Below are positions 44,945 to 52,974 of a DNA stretch of 64,000 nucleotides, piece after piece. Origin of the DNA: Flexithrix dorotheae DSM 6795 (GTDB lineage Bacteria; Bacteroidota; Bacteroidia; Cytophagales; Flammeovirgaceae); assembly GCF_000379765.1 (NCBI RefSeq), contig NZ_KB903431.1:325788-389787 (forward strand). The letters run 5' to 3'. Both the position numbers and the translations under genes were made by a program. Positions within the stretch are counted from its first letter, which is position 1; each line of letters begins with the position of its first letter. A model generated the notes under the pieces. That model saw only the letters and a program-made list of their open reading frames with translations, was not told where the DNA came from and did no database searches.

Positions 44945-45829
44945 TTACGGGGAAATGTCAAAATAATCGCTTGTGTTGTACTTTTTACGGATTTCCTCAC
45001 TAAATGACGAAAAAGTTTTCCCAGTGCAATTCTTGAAAAATTTACTAAAGTGGGGGATATCCTCAAATCCGAGCTGGTAGGCTACTTCCTTCATGGTATT
45101 TTCCGAATTGATAGCAAGCCTTTTTGATTCCAGAATTATCCGGTTTTGGATCATTTCTTTAGCTGAAATCCCGGTGGAGGATTTAATAACTTCATTCAAA
45201 TAGTTGGCAGTGATATTTAATTGCTCTGCAAATTCATTCACCTTATGTCGCTTTTTAAATTGAGCTTCTACAAGTTGTTTAAATTCACCAACTATTCTGT
45301 TCTGATTACTATCTATAGCGATATTCTCTTGTCCAATTCTTACCTTTATTCTTTTAATTTCTATGAGAAGTAATTTCAGCCAGTTTCCAATGGCTTCTTC
45401 CTTTAAAATTTGTACATGTGCGGATTCCTTTTCCAATTGGCGGATATAATAGGAGAGGTTAGAAAATTCATCTGAAGGCAGGGTTAGTGGAAGCACTTCA
45501 TTACAGTTAAAAAAGAGCCCTAGGTGATCAAAAAATGTCTTATTTATTTTACTGGTTTCAAGGAATTCGGGGGTAAATTCAATGACTTTTCCCATGGGTT
45601 GTCCTTCAATTTCAAGATGATGAACCTGTTCCGGACTGATAAAAAAAATTGTATTGTTCTGAATAGGATAAGATTTGAAATCAATATGGTGGATTCCCCT
45701 GGCTGTTTCCACAAAAATAATGACATAATAATCATGTCTGTGAGGAGTGTCTTTTTGCTTTTTTCGGAGGATTTCAATGTCCTCCATTCTCTTAATTAAA
45801 AAGGGATTATGGTTGTGAAGTTTTTCCAC
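44945..45829 (-). CDS. AraC-family transcriptional regulator
   Basis: The 294-residue protein has an N-terminal cupin-like sensing domain (about 20-150, with HHLEIEG near 72) and a C-terminal double helix-turn-helix DNA-binding domain (about 192-290). The signature GFEDIPHFSKFFKNCTGKTF is near 258-277. The effector is unknown. It lies 15 bp after the HAD gene in the same direction and just before the pirin gene, so the pirin gene is a plausible target. No operator is identified. Confidence 0.9.
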   Translation of the reverse strand: MEKLHNHNPFLIKRMEDIEILRKKQKDTPHRHDYYVIIFVETARGIHHIDFKSYPIQNNTIFFISPEQVHHLEIEGQPMGKVIEFTPEFLETSKINKTFFDHLGLFFNCNEVLPLTLPSDEFSNLSYYIRQLEKESAHVQILKEEAIGNWLKLLLIEIKRIKVRIGQENIAIDSNQNRIVGEFKQLVEAQFKKRHKVNEFAEQLNITANYLNEVIKSSTGISAKEMIQNRIILESKRLAINSENTMKEVAYQLGFEDIPHFSKFFKNCTGKTFSSFSEEIRKKYNTSDYFDISP

Positions 45830-45844
45830 CTGTCCAATGTCTGA

Positions 45845-46492
45845 TTACATATTTAACCTGTTATCAATGAATTTCTGGATTTCATCAATTGCTCTAAAAT
45901 CCTTTACTTTATCGACATTTAATCCATTGAAAGTTCCCGGGGCCGTTTCAATGCCTATAAAATTTACTTCAGCTTTTTCTGCTTCCTCCATGTCGAGAAG
46001 AGTATCACCAAAGAAAAATACCGGTAAATCATTTTTTTGGGATAAATTCCTGAGAATAGCAGCTTTATCACTATTAGGATGTCCATATATCCCTTCAAAC
46101 TGATCGTAAATACCAAACTGTTTCAAATTATCAATCACCTCTTCCTGGGGAGCCGCAGAGGATACATACTTCTTTTGAGGCGCATTTTTAATAAAGGCCT
46201 CCACACCAGGAATCATTTGAGCAGTTCCCATTACTTCATAGACCATATCTCGGCACTGAATAAGCATTTTATCTACTTTTTCTGCTATGTGATTTTCCTT
46301 TAAAATATGGGAAAGAATATATTGTATTTTTGATTTTCTAAAAAGTCCTCGGTTCGCTCTATTGTAAATTTTAATTAATTCAAATTCAGCTGGGTTTACA
46401 TCGGCAAAAATTTTTTCTATAGACTGGATTTTTAACTCTTCCGAATCAACAATTACCCCATCCTTGTCAAAAACCAAAATGTATTCAGCCAT
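45845..46492 (-). CDS. HAD-superfamily hydrolase (phosphatase-like)
   Basis: The 215-residue protein has motif I FDKDGVIVDSEE (9-20, nucleophile and acid Asp9/Asp11), motif II SSAAPQEE near 112-119, and motif IV FFGDTLLDMEEAEKA near 161-175. The cap domain sits between motifs I and II, as in beta-phosphoglucomutase-like phosphatases. Substrate unknown. It starts 3 bp after the NUDIX gene, so both are transcribed together. Confidence 0.9.
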   Translation of the reverse strand: MAEYILVFDKDGVIVDSEELKIQSIEKIFADVNPAEFELIKIYNRANRGLFRKSKIQYILSHILKENHIAEKVDKMLIQCRDMVYEVMGTAQMIPGVEAFIKNAPQKKYVSSAAPQEEVIDNLKQFGIYDQFEGIYGHPNSDKAAILRNLSQKNDLPVFFFGDTLLDMEEAEKAEVNFIGIETAPGTFNGLNVDKVKDFRAIDEIQKFIDNRLNM

Positions 46493-46495
46493 AAT

Positions 46496-47128
46496 TTATT
46501 TCCCTTTTGCCTTTGATTTATTTTTCTTCATCCAATGCTTTAAAAGTAACTCAGCCATTTCCTGGTGGTTATAGTGCCAGTCGGATATGCTATGGATATC
46601 CTGGTAGGAAATTTCCAGACTTTCCGGAGAGAGTTTAATTTTAGCATTGTCTTCTACTTCACATAAAAAAAGAATGAGGTAAAGCGTGTGAGGCAGTCCG
46701 TATTCTCCCGGGTACCTGGTGACAATATCTACCATTTCCAGACTAGTGACTTTTAGTCCTGATTCTTCCAGTACCTCTCTTTTTATAGAGGTTTCAGGAG
46801 ATTCACCAGTTTCTGCATAGCCGCCTAAAAGGCCCCATTTTCGGTCATCTTCTCTAAATTCCAGAAGCATTTTCCCTTTTTTATTAATAATGGCACAATT
46901 CACCCCAACTTTTGGAGTGCTATAGCCTAATTCTTTTTCAAATTTTTCACTTATTTCAAGACTGTTTTCACCAGAAATGAATGCATATTCATCGGAAAGT
47001 AATTCCAGCATTCTTTTATATCTTTCCTTATCATAAACTCCTGTAGTGTGGTTTAATCCAGTTATGGCAATGGAGCGGAATTCGTCTAACATTTGAAGGA
47101 TATTGGGGCTGACTTTTTTCTTCTTCAT
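46496..47128 (-). CDS. NUDIX hydrolase with N-terminal extension
   Basis: The 210-residue protein has about 75 residues of N-terminal helical extension followed by a Nudix domain. The Nudix box is GYAETGESPETSIKREVLEE (near 107-126). Proteins with this architecture are often annotated as ADP-ribose pyrophosphatase-like; the substrate here is unknown. It is the first gene of a NUDIX-HAD-AraC run. A candidate -7 box is at 47245-47252. Confidence 0.88.
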   Translation of the reverse strand: MKKKKVSPNILQMLDEFRSIAITGLNHTTGVYDKERYKRMLELLSDEYAFISGENSLEISEKFEKELGYSTPKVGVNCAIINKKGKMLLEFREDDRKWGLLGGYAETGESPETSIKREVLEESGLKVTSLEMVDIVTRYPGEYGLPHTLYLILFLCEVEDNAKIKLSPESLEISYQDIHSISDWHYNHQEMAELLLKHWMKKNKSKAKGK

Positions 47129-47244
47129 TTTGAAAAAATGGATTGATACTTAGTTGGTCAAAAGTGATTATAATTCTTTCGAATTAAATAATTAGATTCA
47201 TTTATTAATTAATGCCTTTGGTAAAATGATTTTTGCCGACACCT

Positions 47245-47252
47245 CAAAGTTA
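47245..47252 (-). promoter_or_regulatory. Possible promoter of the NUDIX-HAD-AraC run
   Basis: TAACTTTG on the minus strand matches TAnnTTTG and lies about 117 bp before the NUDIX ATG. It is identical to the box in front of the tRNA genes. Confidence 0.4.
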
Positions 47253-47324
47253 AAAAAGATTACCTGGGATAGAGATTAAAGTGGGTTTTATTTGAAATGA
47301 ATTGAGGGAAACAGGCCAATAAAA

Positions 47325-47350
47325 AAGCCCTACCAAAATTGGTAAGGCTT
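47325..47350 (-). terminator. Terminator of the tRNA-Asp transcript
   Basis: AAGCC and GGCTT with TACCAA/TTGGTA inside (one mismatch), followed on the minus strand by six T. Confidence 0.85.
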
Positions 47351-47362
47351 GAAAAAAACTTG

Positions 47363-47436
47363 CGGAACAGACGGGACTCGAACCCGCGACCCCCTGCGTG
47401 ACAGGCAGGTATTCTAACCAGCTGAACTACTGCTCC
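47363..47436 (-). tRNA. tRNA-Asp (anticodon GTC), copy 2 in transcription order
   Basis: A 74-nt cloverleaf is drawn on the minus strand. Acceptor GGAGCAG/CTGTTCC, anticodon stem CCTGC/GCAGG with loop CTGTCAC (anticodon GTC), and T arm GCGGG/CCCGT-type with GTTCGAGTC. The CCA end is not encoded. It is identical to the copy at 47506-47579. Confidence 0.95.
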
Positions 47437-47505
47437 AAAAAAGGTCAAAATTAAATAAGACCTCAAACATTCCTACTTACATTAAAATAGGTTGAAAAAA
47501 ACTTG

Positions 47506-47579
47506 CGGAACAGACGGGACTCGAACCCGCGACCCCCTGCGTGACAGGCAGGTATTCTAACCAGCTGAACTACTGCTCC
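47506..47579 (-). tRNA. tRNA-Asp (anticodon GTC), copy 1 in transcription order
   Basis: Same 74-nt sequence as the copy at 47363-47436, 143 bp apart start to start. An exact -7 box at 47589-47596 places the transcription start just ahead of it, and both copies are probably one transcript ending at 47325. Confidence 0.95.
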
Positions 47580-47588
47580 GAATCAATA

Positions 47589-47596
47589 CAAAGTTA
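47589..47596 (-). promoter_or_regulatory. Promoter -7 box of the tRNA-Asp pair
   Basis: TAACTTTG on the minus strand is an exact TAnnTTTG match, 10 bp before the first base of the tRNA. Confidence 0.6.
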
Positions 47597-47834
47597 AAGA
47601 ACTTTATGGATATTAATCATTTATTAACGATTGGTTTTTTATCCATTTGCTTTCCTTAAAAGCGATGCAAAACTATGTTTTTGAATAAATTAATCCAATG
47701 TTTTTCTTACTTTTTTTTAATTTATTTATAATGGTTTGATAGTCAAATTATTAGGATTATATCAAGCTGAAGGCAAAAAGGCTATTTCATAAAAGAAATA
47801 AAAATTTAGACAGGGCTGTCTTCACAATTCCTTC

Positions 47835-47842
47835 TATTTTTG
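47835..47842 (+). promoter_or_regulatory. Promoter -7 box of cobU
   Basis: TATTTTTG is an exact TAnnTTTG match. The start of transcription about 7 nt downstream falls after the in-frame TTG at 47847, which supports the ATG at 47874 as the real start. Confidence 0.55.
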
Positions 47843-47873
47843 TCATTTGTTAAAAGTTAAGAAAGAATTAAAT

Positions 47874-48377
47874 ATGATTTATTTCATTACCGGAGGTCAA
47901 AGATCCGGGAAAAGTAGGTTTGGTCAGGAATTAGCCAAAAGAATGGGTAATAAACCCATATATCTGGCTACTTCAAGGATTTGGGATGAAGATCATCATG
48001 CCAGAATTAAAAGGCACCAGGAAGATAGGGATGATTCCTGGCACACCATTGAAGAGGAGAAAAAAATTAGCCAATATGATTTTAAAGGGAAAGTGGTTTT
48101 ACTGGATTGCCTTACCCTTTGGCTGACCAACTTTTTCACTGATAATGATGGAGATGTGGAGCTTACACTTCAGCAGACTAAAGCTGAAATAAATTCCCTT
48201 ATTAGTCAGGATTTAAATCTGATTATTATTTCCAATGAAATAGGCATGGGGTTACATGCTGAAACCAGCCTTGGAAGGAAATTCACAGATCTTCAGGGTT
48301 GGATAAATCAGCATGTAGCCGAACTGGCTAATGAAGTTTACTTCATGATGTCCGGTATTTCGATGAGAATAAAATAA
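47874..48377 (+). CDS. cobU: Adenosylcobinamide kinase / adenosylcobinamide-phosphate guanylyltransferase
   Basis: Late cobalamin step: phosphorylation of adenosylcobinamide and GMP transfer. From the ATG at 47874 the protein has 167 residues, with the P-loop GGQRSGKS at 7-14, the HHARIKRHQEDR segment near 41-52 (GTP/guanylylation region), and LLDCLTLWLTNFF near 72-84. An upstream TTG at 47847 is unlikely because it lies before the predicted transcription start. No other cob gene is in the window. With cobalamin-dependent MetH in the same window, a salvage role is plausible but inferred. Confidence 0.92.
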   Translation: MIYFITGGQRSGKSRFGQELAKRMGNKPIYLATSRIWDEDHHARIKRHQEDRDDSWHTIEEEKKISQYDFKGKVVLLDCLTLWLTNFFTDNDGDVELTLQQTKAEINSLISQDLNLIIISNEIGMGLHAETSLGRKFTDLQGWINQHVAELANEVYFMMSGISMRIK

Positions 48378-48379
48378 GT

Positions 48380-49798
48380 TTAATGTATTTCTCTCAATTT
48401 TAATAGCGCTACATTTTCCACATGCATGGTATGGGGAAACATATCAACTGGCTGAATTTTGATCAATTCATATTTGGCATTTAAAATCGCCAAATCTCTG
48501 GCCTGGGTGGCGGGATTGCAGCTTACATATACAATTTTTGGAGCTTCCAGTTTGAGCAGCATTTCTGTAACATCCGGATGCATACCTGCTCTTGGAGGAT
48601 CTGTAATAATTACATCTGGTTTGGGATGTTGGGCCACAAATTCATCATTTAATAAATCCTTCATGTCACCCGCATAAAAGCTGCAATTATCAATATTATT
48701 GAGTTTTGCATTCTTTTTGGCATCTTCAATTGCACTTTCCACATATTCCAACCCAATTACCGATTTCACAGATTTGGACATAAATAGTCCGATTGTTCCG
48801 GTTCCGGTATATAAATCATATAAAACTTCCTCCCCTTTTAATTCAGCAAAATCTCTGGTTACCTTATAAAGGTTATACGCCTGTTCGGAATTGGTTTGAA
48901 AAAACGATTTTGGCCCAACCCTGAATTTCAGGCCTTCCATTTCCTCTACAATGTAGGGTACACCATGGTAGGTAATGATTTCCTGATCGTAAATGGTATC
49001 ATTATTTTTAGGATTGACCACATAATTCAGTGAGGTAATTTCAGGGAATTTGTTTTTAAGAAACTCCATTAAACCATTAATCTCCTCAGGTTTGTCTTCA
49101 AATACCTGTACAATTAACATGACATCACCAGTATTGGCTGTTCGAATGGTAATTACCCTCAGGTATCCTTTTCTGGTTTTGGCATCGTGAAAAGAAAGCC
49201 CTTTTTCCTTTGCATATGCTTTTATGGCATCCCGTATGGCATTAGAAGGATCAGGCTGGAGATAGCATTTATCAATATCCAACACACGATCCCATCTTCC
49301 AGGTAAATGAAATCCTAGCCCTCTTCGGTCGATATTTTCGCCTTCTGCTTCAATTTCTTCCTGTTCCAGCCAACGGTAGGATGAAAAGGTGAATTCGAGC
49401 TTATTGCGGTAGAATTCCGTTTCCGGAGCAGGAAGAATGGGTATGATTTCGGGAATTTCCAGTTTTCCTATTCTTTTAAAATTATCTACAACTTGTTTTT
49501 GTTTATAAAAAAGCTGCTTTTCATATTCCAGGTTTTGCCATTTACACCCACCGCAAAGTCCGAAATGCCCACAAGCAGGTTCAATTCTGGTAGCCCCAAA
49601 TTTGTGGAACTTTTCTGCTCTTCCTTCAAGAAATTTTTTCTTCTTCTTGGTGATCCGAATATCCACTACATCCCCAGGAACCACCATATCCACAAAAACT
49701 ACCAGATCTCCTTCTACACGAGCCACACACTTCCCTTCTGCAGCCACATCCAGTATTTCTACCTGTTCGTAAAATCTCTTTTTTTCCTTTCTTGCCAT
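48380..49798 (-). CDS. rlmD: 23S rRNA (uracil-5-)-methyltransferase RlmD family
   Basis: Methylates a uracil of 23S rRNA (U1939 in E. coli). The 472-residue protein has an N-terminal TRAM domain (about 8-65), a 4Fe-4S cluster with C76, C82 and C85 plus a later Cys in DIDKCYL, and a SAM-dependent methyltransferase domain with YDLYTGTGTIGLF and the nucleophilic Cys427 in VSCNPAT. Bacteroidota proteins of this group may also act on tRNA U54-like sites, so RlmD is a best guess in the RlmC/RlmD/TrmA family. It has its own promoter boxes upstream. Confidence 0.88.
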   Translation of the reverse strand: MARKEKKRFYEQVEILDVAAEGKCVARVEGDLVVFVDMVVPGDVVDIRITKKKKKFLEGRAEKFHKFGATRIEPACGHFGLCGGCKWQNLEYEKQLFYKQKQVVDNFKRIGKLEIPEIIPILPAPETEFYRNKLEFTFSSYRWLEQEEIEAEGENIDRRGLGFHLPGRWDRVLDIDKCYLQPDPSNAIRDAIKAYAKEKGLSFHDAKTRKGYLRVITIRTANTGDVMLIVQVFEDKPEEINGLMEFLKNKFPEITSLNYVVNPKNNDTIYDQEIITYHGVPYIVEEMEGLKFRVGPKSFFQTNSEQAYNLYKVTRDFAELKGEEVLYDLYTGTGTIGLFMSKSVKSVIGLEYVESAIEDAKKNAKLNNIDNCSFYAGDMKDLLNDEFVAQHPKPDVIITDPPRAGMHPDVTEMLLKLEAPKIVYVSCNPATQARDLAILNAKYELIKIQPVDMFPHTMHVENVALLKLREIH

Positions 49799-49875
49799 TT
49801 ACTATTTTAATTATCTCCACCCAAATATTTTTAAAGATGGGGAAGGTAGTATTTCCAATCAAAATTATGAAGGCG

Positions 49876-49883
49876 CAAATCTA
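49876..49883 (-). promoter_or_regulatory. Possible promoter -7 box of rlmD
   Basis: TAGATTTG on the minus strand matches TAnnTTTG; another exact match, TAATTTTG, is at 49860-49867. Both lie within 90 bp of the ATG. Confidence 0.45.
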
Positions 49884-49932
49884 CTTTCTTTTTAAATGGA
49901 AGTAAATGATGGCAGGTAAAATATTACGGTTT

Positions 49933-50331
49933 TTAGCAATTTCCTTCTTTAGGGTGTTCTTCTAAAGGATTGGGAAAAGCATCAGATTCATCCTCATTTT
50001 CCCTTACAGTAAGGCATTTAAAATCTTTTTCAATTAATAGATCCAATGAAATATTATCAGTTATTGAAATTTGATGTTGGATACCCACCTGGTCTGATTC
50101 TGCCCAATTACTAACCATCCTGGAAGGCAGTTTTATTTGTATTTGGTTCGTATTAAGACTGGCAGATATCTCTTTACTATTTTCATCTTTAAAAATGGAA
50201 TAAATAAATCGCTGATCTTCGGATAATCCAAATTCAGTAATTTCCTTTACCAGACCTTTTTCGTTTAAATCATTTACTTCTCCCTGCATTAATCTCAGTC
50301 TGATTGAATTTCCTTTTATCCTTAATTTCAT
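49933..50331 (-). CDS. DUF7009-like small protein
   Basis: From the ATG at 50331 the protein has 132 residues (50343 would add four). The start MKLRIKGNSIRLRL and the ending with FKCLTVRENEDESDAFPNP are typical of DUF7009, a small Bacteroidota family I associate with fdhD and molybdenum-enzyme clusters. No catalytic residues or membrane segment are seen, and function is unknown. It has its own promoter and a 137-nt structured leader. The fdhD gene is next door on the same strand. It ends with a Cys four residues from the acidic tail. Confidence 0.7.
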   Translation of the reverse strand: MKLRIKGNSIRLRLMQGEVNDLNEKGLVKEITEFGLSEDQRFIYSIFKDENSKEISASLNTNQIQIKLPSRMVSNWAESDQVGIQHQISITDNISLDLLIEKDFKCLTVRENEDESDAFPNPLEEHPKEGNC

Positions 50332-50343
50332 GGTATTTTTCAA

Positions 50344-50468
50344 TTATTTAAGCACCAGTGCTCCACTCCGGGTATTCCATACCGGGCACTATTATTCCCG
50401 AGAAAAAGTAATCTCCCTATCACTCTTTTATGGCAAAATAACACGCGGTTAATGTTGAATTACTACTT
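50344..50468 (-). promoter_or_regulatory. Structured leader RNA of the DUF7009 gene, possible cis-regulator
   Basis: After a predicted start near 50468 the leader can fold into a compact element. AGTGC (50386-50390) pairs with GCACT (50357-50361), enclosing CCGGTAT-GGA-ATACCCGG (50368-50385), a hairpin with one bulged C. A competing AGCAC/GTGCT helix overlaps the 3' arm just before the ATG, so a switch in translation initiation is possible. It does not match any riboswitch I know (not SAM, cobalamin or preQ1 by eye); a molybdenum-cofactor sensor is only a guess from the gene context. Confidence 0.45.
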
Positions 50469-50474
50469 ATAATA

Positions 50475-50482
50475 CAAATATA
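50475..50482 (-). promoter_or_regulatory. Promoter -7 box of the DUF7009 gene
   Basis: TATATTTG on the minus strand is an exact TAnnTTTG match. It makes the region below it a leader rather than a spacer after fdhD. Confidence 0.5.
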
Positions 50483-50587
50483 GTCTAAAAACAGCATCCT
50501 ATTTTCCCATTTAATATTGGAGTAAAACAAAAATAATTATCCGATAGATATTTGAAATCGGTGATGTTTTTTCTAGGTGAAATTAGT

Positions 50588-51439
50588 TCAATTTTCTGTA
50601 ATTCGTTCTTTTCCAGCGTAAATATTGAATCCGTTATTTTTTACAAACCCAACTAAAGTAATGTTAAATTCATGCGCCAAATCCACTGCCAGGCTGGAAG
50701 GTGCACCCACCGCAGCAATAATTGGAAATTGACTGACAATCGCCTTTTGAACGAGTTCGAATCCCACTCTTCCACTTAGAAACAGTATTTTTTCGGTTGG
50801 GTAGTTTTTTTGCATCAATTGCCAGCCAACCAATTTATCCAGGGCATTGTGTCTCCCGATGTCTTCTTTCACCATCAATAAGCTTCCTGTGGTGTCAAAC
50901 AGTCCGGCAGCATGTAATCCACCTGTGTTGGAAAAAATGGTTTGTTGGGCAAATAAATTTTCAGAAAGTTTCAGAATGATTTCGGAGCTAATCTGGAATT
51001 GTGAGTCGTTATTTTTGAAATAGGATTGCTCCATATTTATGGACTCAATACTGGTTTTACCACAAACTCCACAACTGGAATTGATGAAAAAATTTCTACT
51101 CAGGTGATTTTTGGAAAAATTAACTTCAGGCTTGATTTCAATTTTAACCACATTGCCGTATTCTTCAGGACTTTTTACATTTTCACAATGCCTGATGCTG
51201 GAAATATCTGTAACCTGAGTAATAATTCCTTCGCTAAATAAAAAACCGACCACTAAATCAAAATCATGACCAGGAGTACGCATGGTAATGGCCAGTGAAG
51301 TTTGGGTTCTTTCATTCTCAGGCCCGTATCCAATAATGATTTCCAAAGGTTCTTCAGTAACTACAAGGTCTTCCTTTGCAATTCTTTGGTTCTCCCTTTG
51401 GGAAATTATCTTTGTTGACTTAATTGGTAATTTTTGCAT
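50588..51439 (-). CDS. fdhD: Formate dehydrogenase accessory sulfurtransferase FdhD
   Basis: FdhD passes sulfur from a cysteine desulfurase to the molybdenum or tungsten cofactor of formate dehydrogenase. The 283-residue protein has the functional CxxC at C123-C126 (SSCGVCGK), and RTPGHDFDLVVGFLFSEGII (54-73) and DIGRHNALDKLVGW near 186-199. No formate dehydrogenase subunit is present in the window, so the target enzyme is elsewhere. A -7 box is 33 bp upstream. DUF7009 follows 244 bp on. Confidence 0.95.
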   Translation of the reverse strand: MQKLPIKSTKIISQRENQRIAKEDLVVTEEPLEIIIGYGPENERTQTSLAITMRTPGHDFDLVVGFLFSEGIITQVTDISSIRHCENVKSPEEYGNVVKIEIKPEVNFSKNHLSRNFFINSSCGVCGKTSIESINMEQSYFKNNDSQFQISSEIILKLSENLFAQQTIFSNTGGLHAAGLFDTTGSLLMVKEDIGRHNALDKLVGWQLMQKNYPTEKILFLSGRVGFELVQKAIVSQFPIIAAVGAPSSLAVDLAHEFNITLVGFVKNNGFNIYAGKERITEN

Positions 51440-51471
51440 TAGTCATTTTTTGAATAGTGTAAAATCCTATT

Positions 51472-51479
51472 CAAAATTA
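51472..51479 (-). promoter_or_regulatory. Promoter -7 box of fdhD
   Basis: TAATTTTG on the minus strand is an exact TAnnTTTG match, 33 bp before the ATG. Confidence 0.5.
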
Positions 51480-51523
51480 GATAAAAGGACAAGGAAATTT
51501 AAATCTGTCCAATCCCTGGAATT

Positions 51524-52756
51524 TTAAGCCTCTTTAGAACTTTCCGCTTTTAACTTCTTCTCTTCCTTCTTTTCGGCAATGGTTTTTATCCCAACTTCCA
51601 GAAAATGCATGTAAAAAGACAGAAATAAAATAGTCAGATGGATTTGGAAAAACCAGTAGGAAATAATGGAAACTATTCCGAAATATATCAGGTAAAAAGT
51701 AACATCTACCGTGAATTCTACTACAAAATTGTAGTCCTTAAATTTCCTTTCCACCCATTTGGTAATCGGATCTCTTACCGTAATCGCCTTGTAGGATATC
51801 AGTGTATAGGCGATAAGTAGCAATAAAAGGAAGTAGGGAGAAACTTCATTGTCACCTCTTTCAAGAGCCAGAAAAGCATTGATCAAAATGAGAGGCCCGG
51901 GCATTTTTCCATAGATGGTATTGTGAATATCCCGGTCTTCAAAATCTCCAAATATTACAATTTTGTCCTTTACCATTTTGGCCAGAAAAGGAGGGGGGAT
52001 ATTTACGAGTTCCTGGATATTCACAAAGCGATAAAGGTCCCTGTTGAATATGTCATTTTTATCCATTGGATAATCCAGAATAAAAGAATTGAAGCTCCTT
52101 TTCCCTCCAATTTTGTCGTAAATCAGGCCTTTTTCATGCATTTTCCCGTTAATGATTTCATTCATTCTCAAAGGAGTGGTTTTTAGAGAATCTCCCTGAA
52201 TAAGATGATATTTCAAAATTAAATCCCTTTCTTCATCATCCACCTGCATATCGGAAAGGGAAATTGGTGCTTTGACAATTGGAATAACAGGTTCTCCCTT
52301 TGCATTTTTATGATAGGAGACAAGGCATCTTTTTATTTTATTAAACTCTAATTCCAGCAGAGAATCATCCGGAGAAGGATCAATAAAATTGATATCCACC
52401 AGTATAAATTCGTGATTATCAGGAAACTGGTTGATTTTATTTAAAACCTTTGCTAACGATTCTCTATTCGTAATTGGCTGATTACCGATAATATTTCCAA
52501 TTGTATCTTTTTTAGGAATGAGTTTTTTATCCCAGGCAACATTTACCAGCAGAAACCTTTCCGTATCAGGACGTCTTTTTTGTTGGAAAAGCTTGTTTTT
52601 AATGGAGGAAGTGGCCTGAATGAGCACAATCTCATCATCCAGCGTAAAGGAAATAGCCAGATAAATTAAAGTAACTATTAAGAGGAAAATTGCATGGACT
52701 AAGGAAAGTCCTACATTCAGCAACTTTTTTTTGTTGGAAAAAAAATTAGGAGCCAA
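51524..52756 (-). CDS. CHASE2-domain membrane protein without a signalling output domain
   Basis: The 410-residue protein has a first membrane segment at about 15-37, a CHASE2-type extracytoplasmic sensor domain at about 40-295 (motifs VLVDINFIDPSPDDSLLE-like near 98-115 and IPPPFLAKMVKDKIVIFGD near 252-270), then three membrane segments at about 302-322, 345-366 and 368-387. The tail is charged (EKKEEKKLKAESSKEA). In other bacteria CHASE2 precedes a kinase or cyclase; none is fused here. The ligand is unknown. It lies after the FecR-like gene but behind a terminator. Confidence 0.8.
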   Translation of the reverse strand: MAPNFFSNKKKLLNVGLSLVHAIFLLIVTLIYLAISFTLDDEIVLIQATSSIKNKLFQQKRRPDTERFLLVNVAWDKKLIPKKDTIGNIIGNQPITNRESLAKVLNKINQFPDNHEFILVDINFIDPSPDDSLLELEFNKIKRCLVSYHKNAKGEPVIPIVKAPISLSDMQVDDEERDLILKYHLIQGDSLKTTPLRMNEIINGKMHEKGLIYDKIGGKRSFNSFILDYPMDKNDIFNRDLYRFVNIQELVNIPPPFLAKMVKDKIVIFGDFEDRDIHNTIYGKMPGPLILINAFLALERGDNEVSPYFLLLLLIAYTLISYKAITVRDPITKWVERKFKDYNFVVEFTVDVTFYLIYFGIVSIISYWFFQIHLTILFLSFYMHFLEVGIKTIAEKKEEKKLKAESSKEA

Positions 52757-52917
52757 GATTAAATTAGAAATATTAAAAAATTAGTTGATCAGTTATTTAA
52801 CTGAAGGAGGTTGAATTAATTTCCTGTTTCCGAAGGATTTTATTAATTCCTGATCTTTACATTTCAATAATATGAATTGCAAATGAATTAAGCAATTTGA
52901 ATTTTAGGACAAAAAAA

Positions 52918-52962
52918 AACTTCCGAAGATTTTAATTAAGATCATTCGGAAGTTTTTTTTTT
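52918..52962. terminator. Bidirectional terminator between FecR-like and CHASE2 genes
   Basis: AACTTCCGAA (52918-52927) and TTCGGAAGTT (52945-52954) form a 10-bp stem, with T-runs on both strands. It separates transcription of the two genes. Confidence 0.85.
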
Positions 52963-52974
52963 ACCATTAGAAAA

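Noticed and set aside
44887-45066. N-terminal extension of the pirin gene into the AraC gene
   Set aside because: The extension has no pirin similarity, overlaps a real gene on the same strand, and the ATG at 44886 has a strong ribosome binding site.
47260-47466. Open frame across a tRNA-Asp gene
   Set aside because: It is a translation of tRNA sequence; the cloverleaf is unambiguous.
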